Positions 40,206 through 50,301 of a stretch of 64,000 nucleotides of DNA are shown piece by piece. The stretch is from Alphaproteobacteria bacterium (GTDB lineage: Bacteria; Pseudomonadota; Alphaproteobacteria; Reyranellales; Reyranellaceae). Position 1 is the stretch's first letter; every line of letters begins with the position of its first letter. The DNA lies in contig CANJHI010000009.1 in NCBI GenBank assembly GCA_947474005.1, positions 1-64,000 on the forward strand, given 5' to 3'. Made by a program: the position numbers and the translations under genes. The notes beneath the pieces are model-generated. The model was not told where the DNA came from and made no database searches. It saw only the letters and a list, made by a program, of their open reading frames with translations.

Positions 40206-41015
40206 CTACTCCAGCAAGCCGGTGACGTAGCCAATCATGCGCGCCGCGCAGGTCGGACCGTCGGGTTCGTAGACGAAGGGTTCCATCGCCACCCAGCCGG
40301 CGTAGCCGGTTTCCTTGAGTGCCTGCACGACAGGCGCAAACCTGTCGGCGCCCTGACCCGGTCCACGCCTGTTGCGGTCGTTGAACTGCACATGGGCCAC
40401 CAGGCCACTCGGCATCCAGCGGCGGATGGCATCGGCGACCGGCTCCTTCTCTTCCAGGCTGGCCGCCAGAGTGTCGATCATGATGTGCAGCGCCGGATTG
40501 CCGTTGCGCTTCACCACATCGGCGGCCTCGGCGAGCGTATTGATGAAATTGCAGTCGGGCCGGGCGAGCGGTTCCAGGCAATAGGCGACGCCCGCCTGGC
40601 CCGCCTCCGAAGCTGTGATGCGCCACGCCTCTTCCGCCCGCTTGGCGTCGTCGGGGCTCGCCACGCGGCGTTGTGCCGGCGAGCCATGCACGAGGTAGTC
40701 GGCCCCGAGATCGGCGCAGAGTTCGACCGAACCGCGCAACACCTCGACGCTCTTCTGCCAGACCGTGCGGTCGGAGGTGGTGATGGAGAGCCCCGCCGGT
40801 GCCGCCAGCAGCCAATGCAGGCCGCTCACCGCAATTCCGGCGTCGGTGCAGGCACGGCGAACTTCCGCACGTCGCGACGCTGGCATGCACCATGCTTCGT
40901 CGCCCAGGGTGAAAGGCGCGACTTCCAGACCATGATAGCCGAGACCTGCCGCCAGTACGCATTGGCGCTCGAAGGAGAGTTCGCGGATCACCTCATTGCA
41001 CAGGGACAGTTTCAC
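40206..41015 (-). CDS. Sugar phosphate isomerase/epimerase (xylose isomerase-like TIM barrel)
   Basis: VKLSLCNEVIRELSFERQCVLAAGLGYHGLEVAPFTLG...AYCLEPLARPDCNFINTLAEAADVV; GTG start; ORF-track extension to 42020 antisense to ABC genes rejected. Confidence 0.87.
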   Translation of the reverse strand: MKLSLCNEVIRELSFERQCVLAAGLGYHGLEVAPFTLGDEAWCMPASRRAEVRRACTDAGIAVSGLHWLLAAPAGLSITTSDRTVWQKSVEVLRGSVELCADLGADYLVHGSPAQRRVASPDDAKRAEEAWRITASEAGQAGVAYCLEPLARPDCNFINTLAEAADVVKRNGNPALHIMIDTLAASLEEKEPVADAIRRWMPSGLVAHVQFNDRNRRGPGQGADRFAPVVQALKETGYAGWVAMEPFVYEPDGPTCAARMIGYVTGLLE

Positions 41016-41135
41016 CGATGATCCTCGCCCAACCGCCAAACTTGACGGGCAAATGCGCCTTCGCCAGTCTGAATGAATGTATGCGCATGATATCAGCGGG
41101 ACAAAAGCGATGAACAGGTTCATCGTTCCGCGCGC

Positions 41136-41903
41136 ATGACGAAATTTGCCGGACTCAGCCGCCAATACTGGCCGACCCTCGTGCTGTTCGCGTTCCTGCT
41201 GGCAAGTTGGCAGGCCGCCGTCAGCTTCGGCGGAATCCGCGAATATCTCCTGCCGGCTCCGATCTCGGTCTGGAACGGCCTGTGGTCGAACGAGATCGCC
41301 TGGAGCCAGCATATCTGGACGACGACGCTCGAAATCGTCGGCGCCTTCTTCATGGCCGCCATCGTCGGCGTGGCGCTGGGTGTTGCCATCGCCTGGTCGC
41401 CGCTGCTGGCCAATGCGCTGGTGCCATTCCTGGTCTTCGTGAACACACTGCCCAAGGTCGCCATCGCGCCGCTGTTCCTGATCTGGATGGGCTACGGCAT
41501 CTTTCCCAATATGCTGATGGGAGCGCTCATCGGCTTCTTTCCCGTGGTCATCAACACCGCCGTCGGCCTTTCGCAGGTCGAAGCCGATATGCTCGATCTC
41601 GGCCGCGTCTTCAGCGCGCCGAAATGGAAGATCTTTCTCAAGATCCGCCTGCCCAATGCCCTGCCCTATATTCTGAGCGCGCTCAAGATCACCGCGACCG
41701 CCGCCGTCGTCGGTGCCATCGTCGGCGAGTTCGTGGCCTCGCAGCGTGGCCTGGGTTACGTCATTGTCGCCACACAGAGCAGCATGAACACCTCGGTGGC
41801 ATTTGCCGCCCTGATCTGGATTTCCGCCGTGGGACTGGCACTCTACGGACTGGTCGTTGTCGTGGCGCGCCTTTGGGCGCCATGGGCTGAAGGTATCGAT
41901 TGA
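41136..41903 (+). CDS. ABC transporter permease (NitT/TauT family)
   Basis: EAAA-like loop EADMLDLGRVFSAPKWKIFLKIRLPNALPYILSALKI; 255 aa. Confidence 0.92.
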   Translation: MTKFAGLSRQYWPTLVLFAFLLASWQAAVSFGGIREYLLPAPISVWNGLWSNEIAWSQHIWTTTLEIVGAFFMAAIVGVALGVAIAWSPLLANALVPFLVFVNTLPKVAIAPLFLIWMGYGIFPNMLMGALIGFFPVVINTAVGLSQVEADMLDLGRVFSAPKWKIFLKIRLPNALPYILSALKITATAAVVGAIVGEFVASQRGLGYVIVATQSSMNTSVAFAALIWISAVGLALYGLVVVVARLWAPWAEGID

Positions 41904-41925
41904 TCGAACGATAGGGAGACGTCTC

Positions 41926-42927
41926 ATGCTTCGCATCTCGTCACTGGCCCTCGCCGCGCTCGTCGCGGTCGCGAGCAGCGCATCGGCCCAGACGCTGGAG
42001 AAATTCAATTTCGCTCTCAACTGGTTTCCGGTCGGCGACCACGCCGCCTACTGGGTTGCGCTGGAGAAGGGCTACTACAAGGCCAAAGGCCTCGACGTGA
42101 CGCTGGAGAACTCCAAGGGCTCGGGCGATGTGATCGCCAAGCTCGACACCGGCCGCGCCGATGCCGGCGTCGCCGACTCCGCCGTCGTCATCGCCGCCTC
42201 CACGCGCGGCTCCACGGTGAAGTCGGTCGGGATGATCTGGGACAACACCGCGCTTAACTTCTTTAGCCTCAAGAGCAGCCCGATCGCCAAGCCCAAGGAT
42301 CTCGAGGGCAAAAACCTCGGCGCCCCTCCGGGCGACAGCCAGCGCCAGATGTTCCCGGGCTTCGCCAAGCTCACCGGCATCGACGCCAGCAAGGTCACCT
42401 GGGTGAATATTGAGCCGGCCGCCAAGATCGCGGCGCTGGCTGAGAAGCGCCTCGACGGTGTCGGCGATGCCACCACCGGCCTGCCGCTCTACGAGAAGGC
42501 CTCGGGCAAGGGCAATATCGTGATGATGCAATGGTCCGATTTCGGCTTTGACCTCTACTCGCTGTCGATCGCCGCCAGCGCCAAGACGATGAAGGAGCGC
42601 CCCAAGGCGCTGAAGGACTTCCTCGAAGCCTCCTACATGGGCTGGCGTGACGTGATGGCCGATCCGGCCGCTGCCATGGCAATCTTCAAGAAGCGCGTGC
42701 CGGAAATCGATGTCGAGACCCTGACGCCCAACATGGCGATGGGTCTCGCGCTGATGAACACCGAGCGCTATGCCAAGAACGGCATCGGCTGGATCGAGGA
42801 AAAGAAGATGTGCAACTCGGTCGACCTGGTGAACACCTACATGGGCTTGACCAAGAAGGCCGAGTGTAAGGACGTCTACTCAATGGAGTTTTACACCAAG
42901 GTGGAAATGCCGAAGAAGACGAACTGA
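41926..42927 (+). CDS. ABC transporter substrate-binding protein (NMT1/THI5-like)
   Basis: Signal peptide SSASAQ; FNFALNWFPVGDHAAYWVALEKGYYKAKGLDVTLE. Confidence 0.92.
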   Translation: MLRISSLALAALVAVASSASAQTLEKFNFALNWFPVGDHAAYWVALEKGYYKAKGLDVTLENSKGSGDVIAKLDTGRADAGVADSAVVIAASTRGSTVKSVGMIWDNTALNFFSLKSSPIAKPKDLEGKNLGAPPGDSQRQMFPGFAKLTGIDASKVTWVNIEPAAKIAALAEKRLDGVGDATTGLPLYEKASGKGNIVMMQWSDFGFDLYSLSIAASAKTMKERPKALKDFLEASYMGWRDVMADPAAAMAIFKKRVPEIDVETLTPNMAMGLALMNTERYAKNGIGWIEEKKMCNSVDLVNTYMGLTKKAECKDVYSMEFYTKVEMPKKTN

Positions 42928-42951
42928 CACCCAGCAAGCTTTGTAAGCGGC

Positions 42952-43755
42952 GTGGCAAACGGACTGATCGACCTCGACAAGGTCGGCATGATCTACGAGG
43001 CGACGAGCGGCCCGGTCGAGGCCCTCGCCGGCATATCGTTGTCGGTGGATGCCGGCGAGTTCGTCTCGCTGGTGGGCCCGAGTGGCTGCGGCAAGTCCAC
43101 CCTGCTGCGCATCGTGGCTGGGTTGCGGCCCGCCACGGCGGGCACGATCACGGTCGCCGGGCGCCAGGTGACGAAGCCCATCGACGATATCGGCATGGTC
43201 TTCCAGGCGCCAATCCTGCTGAAGTGGCGGACCATCCTGGAAAACGTCCTGCTGCCGGCCGAGCTGGCCGGCAAGGACGCAAGGGCTCTGCGCGGCCGCG
43301 CCCTCGAACTGTTGGAAATGGCCGAATTGCACGGCTTCGCTGACAAGCTGCCGCGCGAGCTTTCCGGCGGCATGCAGCAGCGCGCCTCGCTTTGCCGCGC
43401 CTTGCTGCTCGACCCGCCGCTGCTGCTCATGGACGAGCCGTTCGGCGCACTCGACGCCATGACCCGCGACGACATGGCGCTCGAGTTGCTGCGCATCTGG
43501 GGCGAACACGATCTTGCCCGAGAGGCGCGCAAGACGGTGCTGTTCGTCACCCACTCGATTTCCGAGGCGGTATTTCTCTCGGACCGCGTGGTGGTGATGT
43601 CGCCCCGCCCCGGCCGCATCGCGGCCGATCTCCGGATCGACCTGCCGCGTCCCCGCACCGTCGAGCTGCGCGCCACCGAGGCTTTCGGCCGCCTCAACCT
43701 GGAGATTTTCCGCACCCTGACCGGAAGGACAGTTGGCGCGACTGCCTCCGGCTGA
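42952..43755 (+). CDS. ABC transporter ATP-binding protein (NitT/TauT family)
   Basis: Walker [47 protein letters not shown]. Confidence 0.95.
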   Translation: MANGLIDLDKVGMIYEATSGPVEALAGISLSVDAGEFVSLVGPSGCGKSTLLRIVAGLRPATAGTITVAGRQVTKPIDDIGMVFQAPILLKWRTILENVLLPAELAGKDARALRGRALELLEMAELHGFADKLPRELSGGMQQRASLCRALLLDPPLLLMDEPFGALDAMTRDDMALELLRIWGEHDLAREARKTVLFVTHSISEAVFLSDRVVVMSPRPGRIAADLRIDLPRPRTVELRATEAFGRLNLEIFRTLTGRTVGATASG

Positions 43756-43787
43756 TAAGACCCGGCGGAAATAGCCAGGAGCAGCAA

Positions 43788-45023
43788 ATGGCCACCGCCG
43801 CCACCCCGATCAAGAGCGCCGCCAAGGGCATCACCGCCGACGCCAAGCCGTTCGATTGGGAGGACCCGTTCTTCCTCGACGACCAGCTCACCGAGGAAGA
43901 GATCGCGGTCCGCGACGCCACGCGCGACTACTGCCAGGACAAATTGATGACACGCGTGCTCGAAGCCAACCGGCACGAGAAGTTCCACCGCGAAATCATG
44001 AACGAGATGGGTGCGCTTGGCCTGCTGGGCTCGACCCTGCCCGAGAAGTACGGCTGCGCCGGCGCCAACTACACGACCTACGGCCTGGTCGCCCGTGAAG
44101 TGGAGCGCGTCGATTCAGGCTACCGCTCGGCGATGAGCGTGCAGTCCTCCCTGGTCATGCACCCGATCTACGCCTACGGCACGGAAGAGCAGCGCATGAA
44201 GTACCTGCCCAAGCTCGCGACGGGCGAATGGGTCGGCTGCTTTGGCCTCACCGAGCCCGACCACGGCTCCGATCCCGGCGGCATGAAGACCCGCGCCGTG
44301 ACGGTGCCCGGCGGCTACTCAGTTTCGGGCTCCAAGATGTGGATCACCAACTCGCCGATCGCCGACGTACTGGTGATCTGGGCCAAGCTCGATGGTGGCG
44401 CGATTCGCGGCTTCATCCTCGAGCGCGGCATGAAGGGCCTCGAGACACCCAAGATCGAGGGCAAGTTCAGCCTGCGTGCCTCGGTGACCGGCGGCATCAT
44501 GATGGACGAGGTCATGGTACCGGTGGAGAACATGCTGCCCAACGTCGCCGGCCTCGGTGGCCCGTTCGGCTGCCTCAACAATGCTCGCTACGGCATCGCC
44601 TGGGGCGCCATGGGCGCCGCCGAGTTCTGCTGGAAGCAGGCGCGCAACTATACGCTCGACCGCAAGCAGTTCGGCCGGCCGCTGGCCGCCAACCAGCTCA
44701 TCCAGAAGAAGCTGGCCGACATGCAGACCGAGATTGCGCTTGGCCTGCAAGCCTGCCTGCGTGTCGGCCGCCTGAAGGACGCGGGCCACGCCCAGCCGGA
44801 GATGATCTCGCTGATCAAGCGCAACAACTGCGGCAAGGCACTCGACATCGCCCGCGTTGCCCGCGACATGCACGGCGGCAACGGCGTGTCGGACGAATAT
44901 CACGTGATCCGCCACGTCATGAACCTCGAGGCCGTGAACACCTACGAGGGCACCCATGACGTGCACGCGCTGATCCTCGGCCGCGCCATGACCGGCATCC
45001 AGGCCTTCTCCTCCGGGGCGTAA
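43788..45023 (+). CDS. gcdH: Acyl-CoA dehydrogenase, glutaryl-CoA dehydrogenase-like
   Basis: [66 protein letters not shown] typical of GcdH. Confidence 0.92.
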   Translation: MATAATPIKSAAKGITADAKPFDWEDPFFLDDQLTEEEIAVRDATRDYCQDKLMTRVLEANRHEKFHREIMNEMGALGLLGSTLPEKYGCAGANYTTYGLVAREVERVDSGYRSAMSVQSSLVMHPIYAYGTEEQRMKYLPKLATGEWVGCFGLTEPDHGSDPGGMKTRAVTVPGGYSVSGSKMWITNSPIADVLVIWAKLDGGAIRGFILERGMKGLETPKIEGKFSLRASVTGGIMMDEVMVPVENMLPNVAGLGGPFGCLNNARYGIAWGAMGAAEFCWKQARNYTLDRKQFGRPLAANQLIQKKLADMQTEIALGLQACLRVGRLKDAGHAQPEMISLIKRNNCGKALDIARVARDMHGGNGVSDEYHVIRHVMNLEAVNTYEGTHDVHALILGRAMTGIQAFSSGA

Positions 45024-45027
45024 TCGG

Positions 45028-45774
45028 GTGGACCTGCCGCCGACCGGCGACATCGCGATCGTCGTCGCCGGGGCGCTGGCCGCGGGGTTCGTCAACGGAT
45101 TGAGCGGCACCGGCTATGCGCTGGTGGCGCTGGGCTTCTGGCTGCAGGCGATGTCGCCGCTGACGGCGGCCCCTCTCACCGCGCTGTGCGGCGTCGCCGG
45201 GCACGTTCAGTCCTTGCCGACGATCTGGAAAGGCATGCGCTGGCCACGCCTGTGGCCGATGCTCATCGCCGGCATCGTCGGCGTGCCGATCGGCACGATG
45301 CTGCTCGAGCACGTGCGACCGCAGCCGTTGAAGGTCGGCGTCGGCACCCTCCTCATCCTTTACAGTGGTTGGATGGCCTTCGTGCGCCGCCCACCCATCG
45401 TCACCGGCGGCGGCCGCCTGGCCGACGCGGCTGTCGGCTTCACGGGCGGGCTGATGGGCGGGATGGCGAGCCTCAGCGGGCCCGCACCGGCGATCTGGGC
45501 GCAGCTGCGCGGTTTCGGCAAGAACGAGCAGCGCGGCATCAACCAGCCCTTCAATATGAGCGTCCTGTTGCTGGCCCTCGTCTCGGCCGGGATCGCGGGA
45601 TTCCTCGACCGCACGTTCTTCATCTGGGCGGCCATCTGCGTGCCCACGACTCTGATCGGCGCCCGCATCGGCCTCGCCCTCTACGGCCGCGTGAACGACG
45701 CGCAGTTCCGCCGCATCGTCCTGGCCCTGCTGGGCCTGTCGGGAATGAGCCTGATCGTCTCAAGCCTGCGTTAA
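45028..45774 (+). CDS. Sulfite exporter TauE/SafE family protein
   Basis: Hydrophobic 248 aa, AGFVNGLSGTGYALVALGF and GLMGGMASLSGPAPAIWAQLRGF repeats. Confidence 0.87.
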   Translation: MDLPPTGDIAIVVAGALAAGFVNGLSGTGYALVALGFWLQAMSPLTAAPLTALCGVAGHVQSLPTIWKGMRWPRLWPMLIAGIVGVPIGTMLLEHVRPQPLKVGVGTLLILYSGWMAFVRRPPIVTGGGRLADAAVGFTGGLMGGMASLSGPAPAIWAQLRGFGKNEQRGINQPFNMSVLLLALVSAGIAGFLDRTFFIWAAICVPTTLIGARIGLALYGRVNDAQFRRIVLALLGLSGMSLIVSSLR

Positions 45775-46761
45775 CGGGCCGAGGCAGCCGCTGTCGCGCA
45801 GGATCGCTTCCAAGCCGGGCGCGTTCTTGGCCGCTGCATACTTGCGCCGGATCTCGGCCAGTGAACGCGCATGGTACTTCTGCGGCTCCTGCGACCACGC
45901 CGTGCCACCGAGCGCCACGTCGAAGGTCTTGGCACTGGCCGCGATCGCTGCTGAATTGGCAACCGACCACGGCAGAAAGAGCGCGCCAATCTCGTCCTTG
46001 AGCAGCGGCATCAGCGTCGGCGCCAGGGCGGCCCAGGCCTCGAACGGGCCGTCCGCCTTGGGCGAGACCATGCGCTGGACCCAGGCCATCACGTTGGCGG
46101 CCGACGCCCGCATGATCGCACCGGGCGTCGGGTCGGTGGCGGCCTCGTAGAACTGGGCCCACAGGCCGAAATCGGCCATCGCCGGGCGCCCGCCCAGCAG
46201 ATAGGGCCGCGCCGCGAGATGCCGGTCGAGCAAGGCGAGCGCATGCTTGAACGATGCTTCGATCAGCGGCTGCGTCTTGTCATTGGAGCCGACGAAACCC
46301 AACCGGCCGGTCATGCGTTCGGCCACCGCGGCGCGTGCCTGCGCCACCGCCAGCGTGCCTTGTGCTCCCACCATCTGCAGGGCGATGCGCTCGGCGGTCG
46401 ACCAGACGTCGGGCTGGTAGCGCCACCGGTAATGGAACATCCACTTGTTGCCCCACTCGTCGCCATACTCCTCCAGCAGCGCCGAGACGAAGGCGAGTGC
46501 GGGGTCGGCGGGAACGGTGGCGGGTTCCGGTGTTGCCGCCTCGAAGCGTTCCATGATCGGTGTGGAGTCCTGCACGCCCTCGCCTTCCGGCGTCACGACG
46601 AGCGGGACAAGCGGCAGCTTGGCGTATTTCTGGAACTCGGCTTGCACCGCCGGTGAACGCAGGATCCACTCGTGGGCCAAGTTCTTGTAGCGGAAAAAGG
46701 AACGGACCTTCACCGAGTAGGGCGACAGTTCCGAGCCGAAGATCCTGTAGGAGCCGGTCAC
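45760..46761 (-). CDS. Glutathione S-transferase family protein
   Basis: YRIFGSELSPYSVKVRSFFRYKNLAHEW... GST N-domain. Confidence 0.83.
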   Translation of the reverse strand: MTGSYRIFGSELSPYSVKVRSFFRYKNLAHEWILRSPAVQAEFQKYAKLPLVPLVVTPEGEGVQDSTPIMERFEAATPEPATVPADPALAFVSALLEEYGDEWGNKWMFHYRWRYQPDVWSTAERIALQMVGAQGTLAVAQARAAVAERMTGRLGFVGSNDKTQPLIEASFKHALALLDRHLAARPYLLGGRPAMADFGLWAQFYEAATDPTPGAIMRASAANVMAWVQRMVSPKADGPFEAWAALAPTLMPLLKDEIGALFLPWSVANSAAIAASAKTFDVALGGTAWSQEPQKYHARSLAEIRRKYAAAKNAPGLEAILRDSGCLGPLTQA

Positions 46762-46771
46762 GGCAGCTTCC

Positions 46772-47839
46772 TCATATCCAGCGCTTGCGCTTCAGCCAGA
46801 CGAAGATGATGCTCACGATCACGACGACCATCACCCAGAAAAAGACATAGCCGTATTTCCAGCCGAGCTCCGGCATGTTCCCGGTATCGCGTTCGAAATT
46901 CATGCCGTAGATGCCGGCCAGGAAGCTGAGCGGCATGAAAAACACGGTGATGATCGCCATCGTCTTCATGACCTCGGCCATGCGATTGGACGAGTCCATG
47001 AGATAGACTTCCATCAGGCCGTTGGTCATTTCACGGTAGCTCTCGACAAGATCCAGCACCGCCACCGCATGGTCGAAGCAGTCGCGCAGGTAGGTTCGCG
47101 TCTCCGGCATGATGTAGGGGACGTCGGGCCGCATCACGGCCAGCACCGTCTCGCGCTCGGCCCACTGGATGCGATGGAACGCCACCAGCGCGCGCCGCGC
47201 CTGGTGGATGTGCGCCAGCGTATCCTTGGTCGGATGGCCGAGCGCCTCTTCCTCCAGTTCCTCGATATGGCTCGACAGCGCCTCGATCAGCGGGAATTTG
47301 CGATCGACCACGAGATCGATCAACGCATAGACGAGGTAGTCGACACCGAAAGTACGCAGCCTCGATCCCGCGGTCTGGAGGCGATCACGTACCGCCTTGA
47401 AGATGTCGGCCTTGTGATCGTGGAAGGAGATCACATAGTTGTCGCCGAAGAAGATACTGACCTGCCGGCCCCTCAGTTCGCAATCCTCGTACGCCGGATC
47501 GTTGAGAACGATGAAGCCCTGCCCCTCGTAGAGATCGAGCTTGCTTCGCTGGTTGGCGTGGAACACGTCCTCAAGTGCCAGAGGATGCAGGTTGAAGGCC
47601 ATGCCGAGGTCACGCAACATCTCCGAACTCGGACGACCCGCGACATCGATCCAGGTGTGCCCGGGCGTGCCGAGATGGAAGCGGCACTCGTCGACCTCGA
47701 CGCCGTGGAGCACCTGCACGTCATCCGGCGTGTACTCGACCAGGGTGAAGTCGAGCGCCTCGTCGACCACCGGTGCGCGGCCCGCAAGCGTACCGGGCGC
47801 CGTGCCTGGCTTGGTATGGCGGTGGAAGAAGCCGTCCAT
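46772..47839 (-). CDS. corA: CorA-family magnesium/cobalt transporter
   Basis: C-terminal YGMNFE (GMN) motif followed by hydrophobic segment and KRKRW tail. Confidence 0.94.
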   Translation of the reverse strand: MDGFFHRHTKPGTAPGTLAGRAPVVDEALDFTLVEYTPDDVQVLHGVEVDECRFHLGTPGHTWIDVAGRPSSEMLRDLGMAFNLHPLALEDVFHANQRSKLDLYEGQGFIVLNDPAYEDCELRGRQVSIFFGDNYVISFHDHKADIFKAVRDRLQTAGSRLRTFGVDYLVYALIDLVVDRKFPLIEALSSHIEELEEEALGHPTKDTLAHIHQARRALVAFHRIQWAERETVLAVMRPDVPYIMPETRTYLRDCFDHAVAVLDLVESYREMTNGLMEVYLMDSSNRMAEVMKTMAIITVFFMPLSFLAGIYGMNFERDTGNMPELGWKYGYVFFWVMVVVIVSIIFVWLKRKRWI

Positions 47840-47880
47840 GATTACTCTCGCCGATCCGTCTTGGCCGCCCGTCCCGGACG

Positions 47881-48165
47881 TCAGACTTCCTGCATGACCT
47901 GGACATCGGGACGGCCGGCGAGATAGTCGCCGAGCTTGCGCCCGAGTTCCTTGAAGTGCGGCGCCGCCCGATGCCCATCGAGCGCCGCCTGGTCGTCGTA
48001 ACGTTCCAACATGACGTAAACATTAACATCGGCCGTCTTGTGCAGGGCATAGAGCTTGTTGCCCGGCTCGTCGGCATGGACCTTGGCCTGCAGCGCCTTC
48101 ATCGTCGCCTCGAAATCGGCGTTGGTCCCGGGCTTGATCGTGAGTTTCGCGATGACGCCGATCAT
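47881..48165 (-). CDS. Antibiotic biosynthesis monooxygenase (ABM)-domain / putative quinol monooxygenase
   Basis: MIGVIAKLTIKPGTNADFEATMKALQAKVHADEPGNKLYALHKT. Confidence 0.85.
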   Translation of the reverse strand: MIGVIAKLTIKPGTNADFEATMKALQAKVHADEPGNKLYALHKTADVNVYVMLERYDDQAALDGHRAAPHFKELGRKLGDYLAGRPDVQVMQEV

Positions 48166-48181
48166 GAGTTCGCTCCCAACG

Positions 48182-48673
48182 TTATTGTGGCCGCTTCTTG
48201 ATAAGGTACTTGTGGGCGCCGTCGCACACCAGTTCGCCCTTCTGGTTATGGATGGTGAGCTTCAGCACGGCGACGCCGGTGGTGCGGCCGGGTTTCAGCT
48301 CCGTCACCTCGAGCATGGGATAGAGCGTGTCGCCGACATAGACCGGCTTCAGGAAGCGCGAGGACTGTTCGAGGAAGCCGATCAGCGCTTCGCCCACGAT
48401 GTGCGGGAAGATACCGCCACCTGCAGCCCCCTGGATCGCGACTTGCAGACCATGTGCCAGCATGTCCCGATGGCCCAGCCCCTTGCAGTATTCGCGATCG
48501 TAATGGATTGGATGGTTGTCGCCGCTGGCGAGCTGAAAGGCCGAGAACAACGCTTCGGTCTGGGTCCGCGAATTGATGTAGAATTTCTGCCCGACCTTGA
48601 GATCCTCGAACCAATGGGCCGGCCCGAAGCGATGCTCGGCCGGATCGAAGGGCTTGGCGTTGGTATCCGGCAC
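48182..48673 (-). CDS. MaoC family dehydratase
   Basis: HWFEDLKVGQKF...FSAFQLASGDNHPIHYDREYC hot-dog hydratase motif; GTG start. Confidence 0.88.
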   Translation of the reverse strand: MPDTNAKPFDPAEHRFGPAHWFEDLKVGQKFYINSRTQTEALFSAFQLASGDNHPIHYDREYCKGLGHRDMLAHGLQVAIQGAAGGGIFPHIVGEALIGFLEQSSRFLKPVYVGDTLYPMLEVTELKPGRTTGVAVLKLTIHNQKGELVCDGAHKYLIKKRPQ

Positions 48674-48701
48674 GGGAGTCTCCTGCTGATCCTGGCGACT
48701 T

Positions 48702-49388
48702 CTACGCCGCTTTGGCCTTGCGACCCAATCCCTCGTAGAGGTCGAGCATGCGCTCGCGCCAGGCATGGACCGGATCGTCGGCTTCGAGCAGGACCAGCGG
48801 GCTGGCGATGCCTCCCCACAGGAAGGCACCGGCCAGCGCGTAGTCAGGGTAGGCCGCTTGATTGCCGGAAAGGAACGGTTGCTCCCTCAGAATGCGGCGC
48901 GCGGGCTCGAGGACAGCGCGGAAGGCAGCCACGCCCTTCTCCCGCGCCTTGGCCTGGAAACTCATGAAATCTGTGGTGCCGAGCCGCTTGCCACGCGTCT
49001 CCGCAAAATAAGGCTGATCGACCGGGCGGACGATGCTGTAGAGGTCGCCCACTACGAGGGGGAACATCGCCGGCTGCACCGCTGTGTCCACCCAGCCGCT
49101 CACGAAGCGCGCATAGGAGAGCGCCATCTCGCTCTTGAACAGCGGCTTGTCGGGATAGGCTTCGTCGAGGTGGAGGGCGATCGCCCAACTGTCCTTCACG
49201 CCCGTCTCGCCGTCCTTGATGACCGGCACGAGCTGGGAATCGGCGAAGGAGATCTTGTCCTTCTCGGTAAAGCCCACCGGCACCGTCGTCCACTTCAGTC
49301 CCTTGTGCTCGAGCGAGAACTTGGCGCGCCAGCAGAACGGGCTCGGTCGGCGGTCGTCCTGTGCGACGAGGTCGTAGAGTGTGATCAT
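48702..49388 (-). CDS. Glutathione S-transferase family protein
   Basis: ITLYDLVAQDDRRPSPFCWRAKFSLEHKGLKW; C-terminal helical domain. Confidence 0.85.
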   Translation of the reverse strand: MITLYDLVAQDDRRPSPFCWRAKFSLEHKGLKWTTVPVGFTEKDKISFADSQLVPVIKDGETGVKDSWAIALHLDEAYPDKPLFKSEMALSYARFVSGWVDTAVQPAMFPLVVGDLYSIVRPVDQPYFAETRGKRLGTTDFMSFQAKAREKGVAAFRAVLEPARRILREQPFLSGNQAAYPDYALAGAFLWGGIASPLVLLEADDPVHAWRERMLDLYEGLGRKAKAA

Positions 49389-49396
49389 GGTGGCCC

Positions 49397-50278
49397 TCAC
49401 TTGCCGTCCAGCATCTTGACGATGCCAGAGAAATCCTTGGCGGCGTGCCCGCTGTTCACGAACAGGCTGAAAAGCTGTGCTGCTTCGGCGCCGAGCGGCG
49501 TGCTGGCGCCGGCCGCGTTCGCCGCCTGCTGGGCCAGCATCAGGTCCTTCAGCATCATCGCGGCGGTGAAGCCCGCCTGATAGTCGCGGTTGGCCGGCGA
49601 CGCCGGCACCGGGCCCGGCACCGGGCAGTAGTTGATCAGCGACCAGCAGGAACCCGACGAGGTCGACACGACGTCGAACATCTTCTGGGCGTCGAGGCCC
49701 AGGCGCTTGGCCAGCATGAAGCCTTCGCTGACCGCGATCATCGAGACGCCCAGGATCATGTTGTTGCAGATCTTGGCGGCCTGGCCGTTGCCGCTGCCAC
49801 CGGCGTGGACGATGTTCTTACCCATCTTCTCGAGGATGGGTTTCGCCTTGGCGAACGCCGTATCGGGACCACCGACCATGAAGGTGAGCGTCCCGGCCGT
49901 GGCGCCACCGACGCCGCCCGACACGGGCCCATCGACCATATCGAGCCCCGCCTTGGCGGCGAGCGCGGCGACATGGCGGGCACTGTCGACGTCGATGGTC
50001 GAGCAGTCGATCAGCAGCGTGCCCTTGGAGACGTTGGGCAGCACGTCCTTCTCGTAGACCTCGCGCACGTGCTTGCCGGCCGGCAGCATGGTGACGACGA
50101 TCTCCGCCCCCTTCACCGCCTCGGCGGCGGTGGCGGCCTTATGGGCACCCTTCTCGACAGCGGCCGCAACGGCTGTATCGGATAGGTCGAAAGCGGTCAC
50201 GTGGTGCTGCGCCTTGGCGAGGTTGGCGGCCATCGGGCCACCCATGTTGCCGAGTCCGATGAAGGCGATTTTCGCCAT
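49397..50278 (-). CDS. mmsB: 3-hydroxyisobutyrate dehydrogenase
   Basis: MAKIAFIGLGNMGGPMAANLAKAQHHVTAFD; DGPVSGGVGGATAGTLTFMVGG; ATG 50278 chosen over longer ORF. Confidence 0.94.
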   Translation of the reverse strand: MAKIAFIGLGNMGGPMAANLAKAQHHVTAFDLSDTAVAAAVEKGAHKAATAAEAVKGAEIVVTMLPAGKHVREVYEKDVLPNVSKGTLLIDCSTIDVDSARHVAALAAKAGLDMVDGPVSGGVGGATAGTLTFMVGGPDTAFAKAKPILEKMGKNIVHAGGSGNGQAAKICNNMILGVSMIAVSEGFMLAKRLGLDAQKMFDVVSTSSGSCWSLINYCPVPGPVPASPANRDYQAGFTAAMMLKDLMLAQQAANAAGASTPLGAEAAQLFSLFVNSGHAAKDFSGIVKMLDGK

Positions 50279-50301
50279 GGCTTCCTCCTGCTGGTTCCGG
50301 C

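Noticed and set aside
40206-42020. 604-aa minus-strand ORF as a single gene
   Set aside because: Only 40206..41015 is isomerase-like; the extension is antisense to ABC permease and SBP genes
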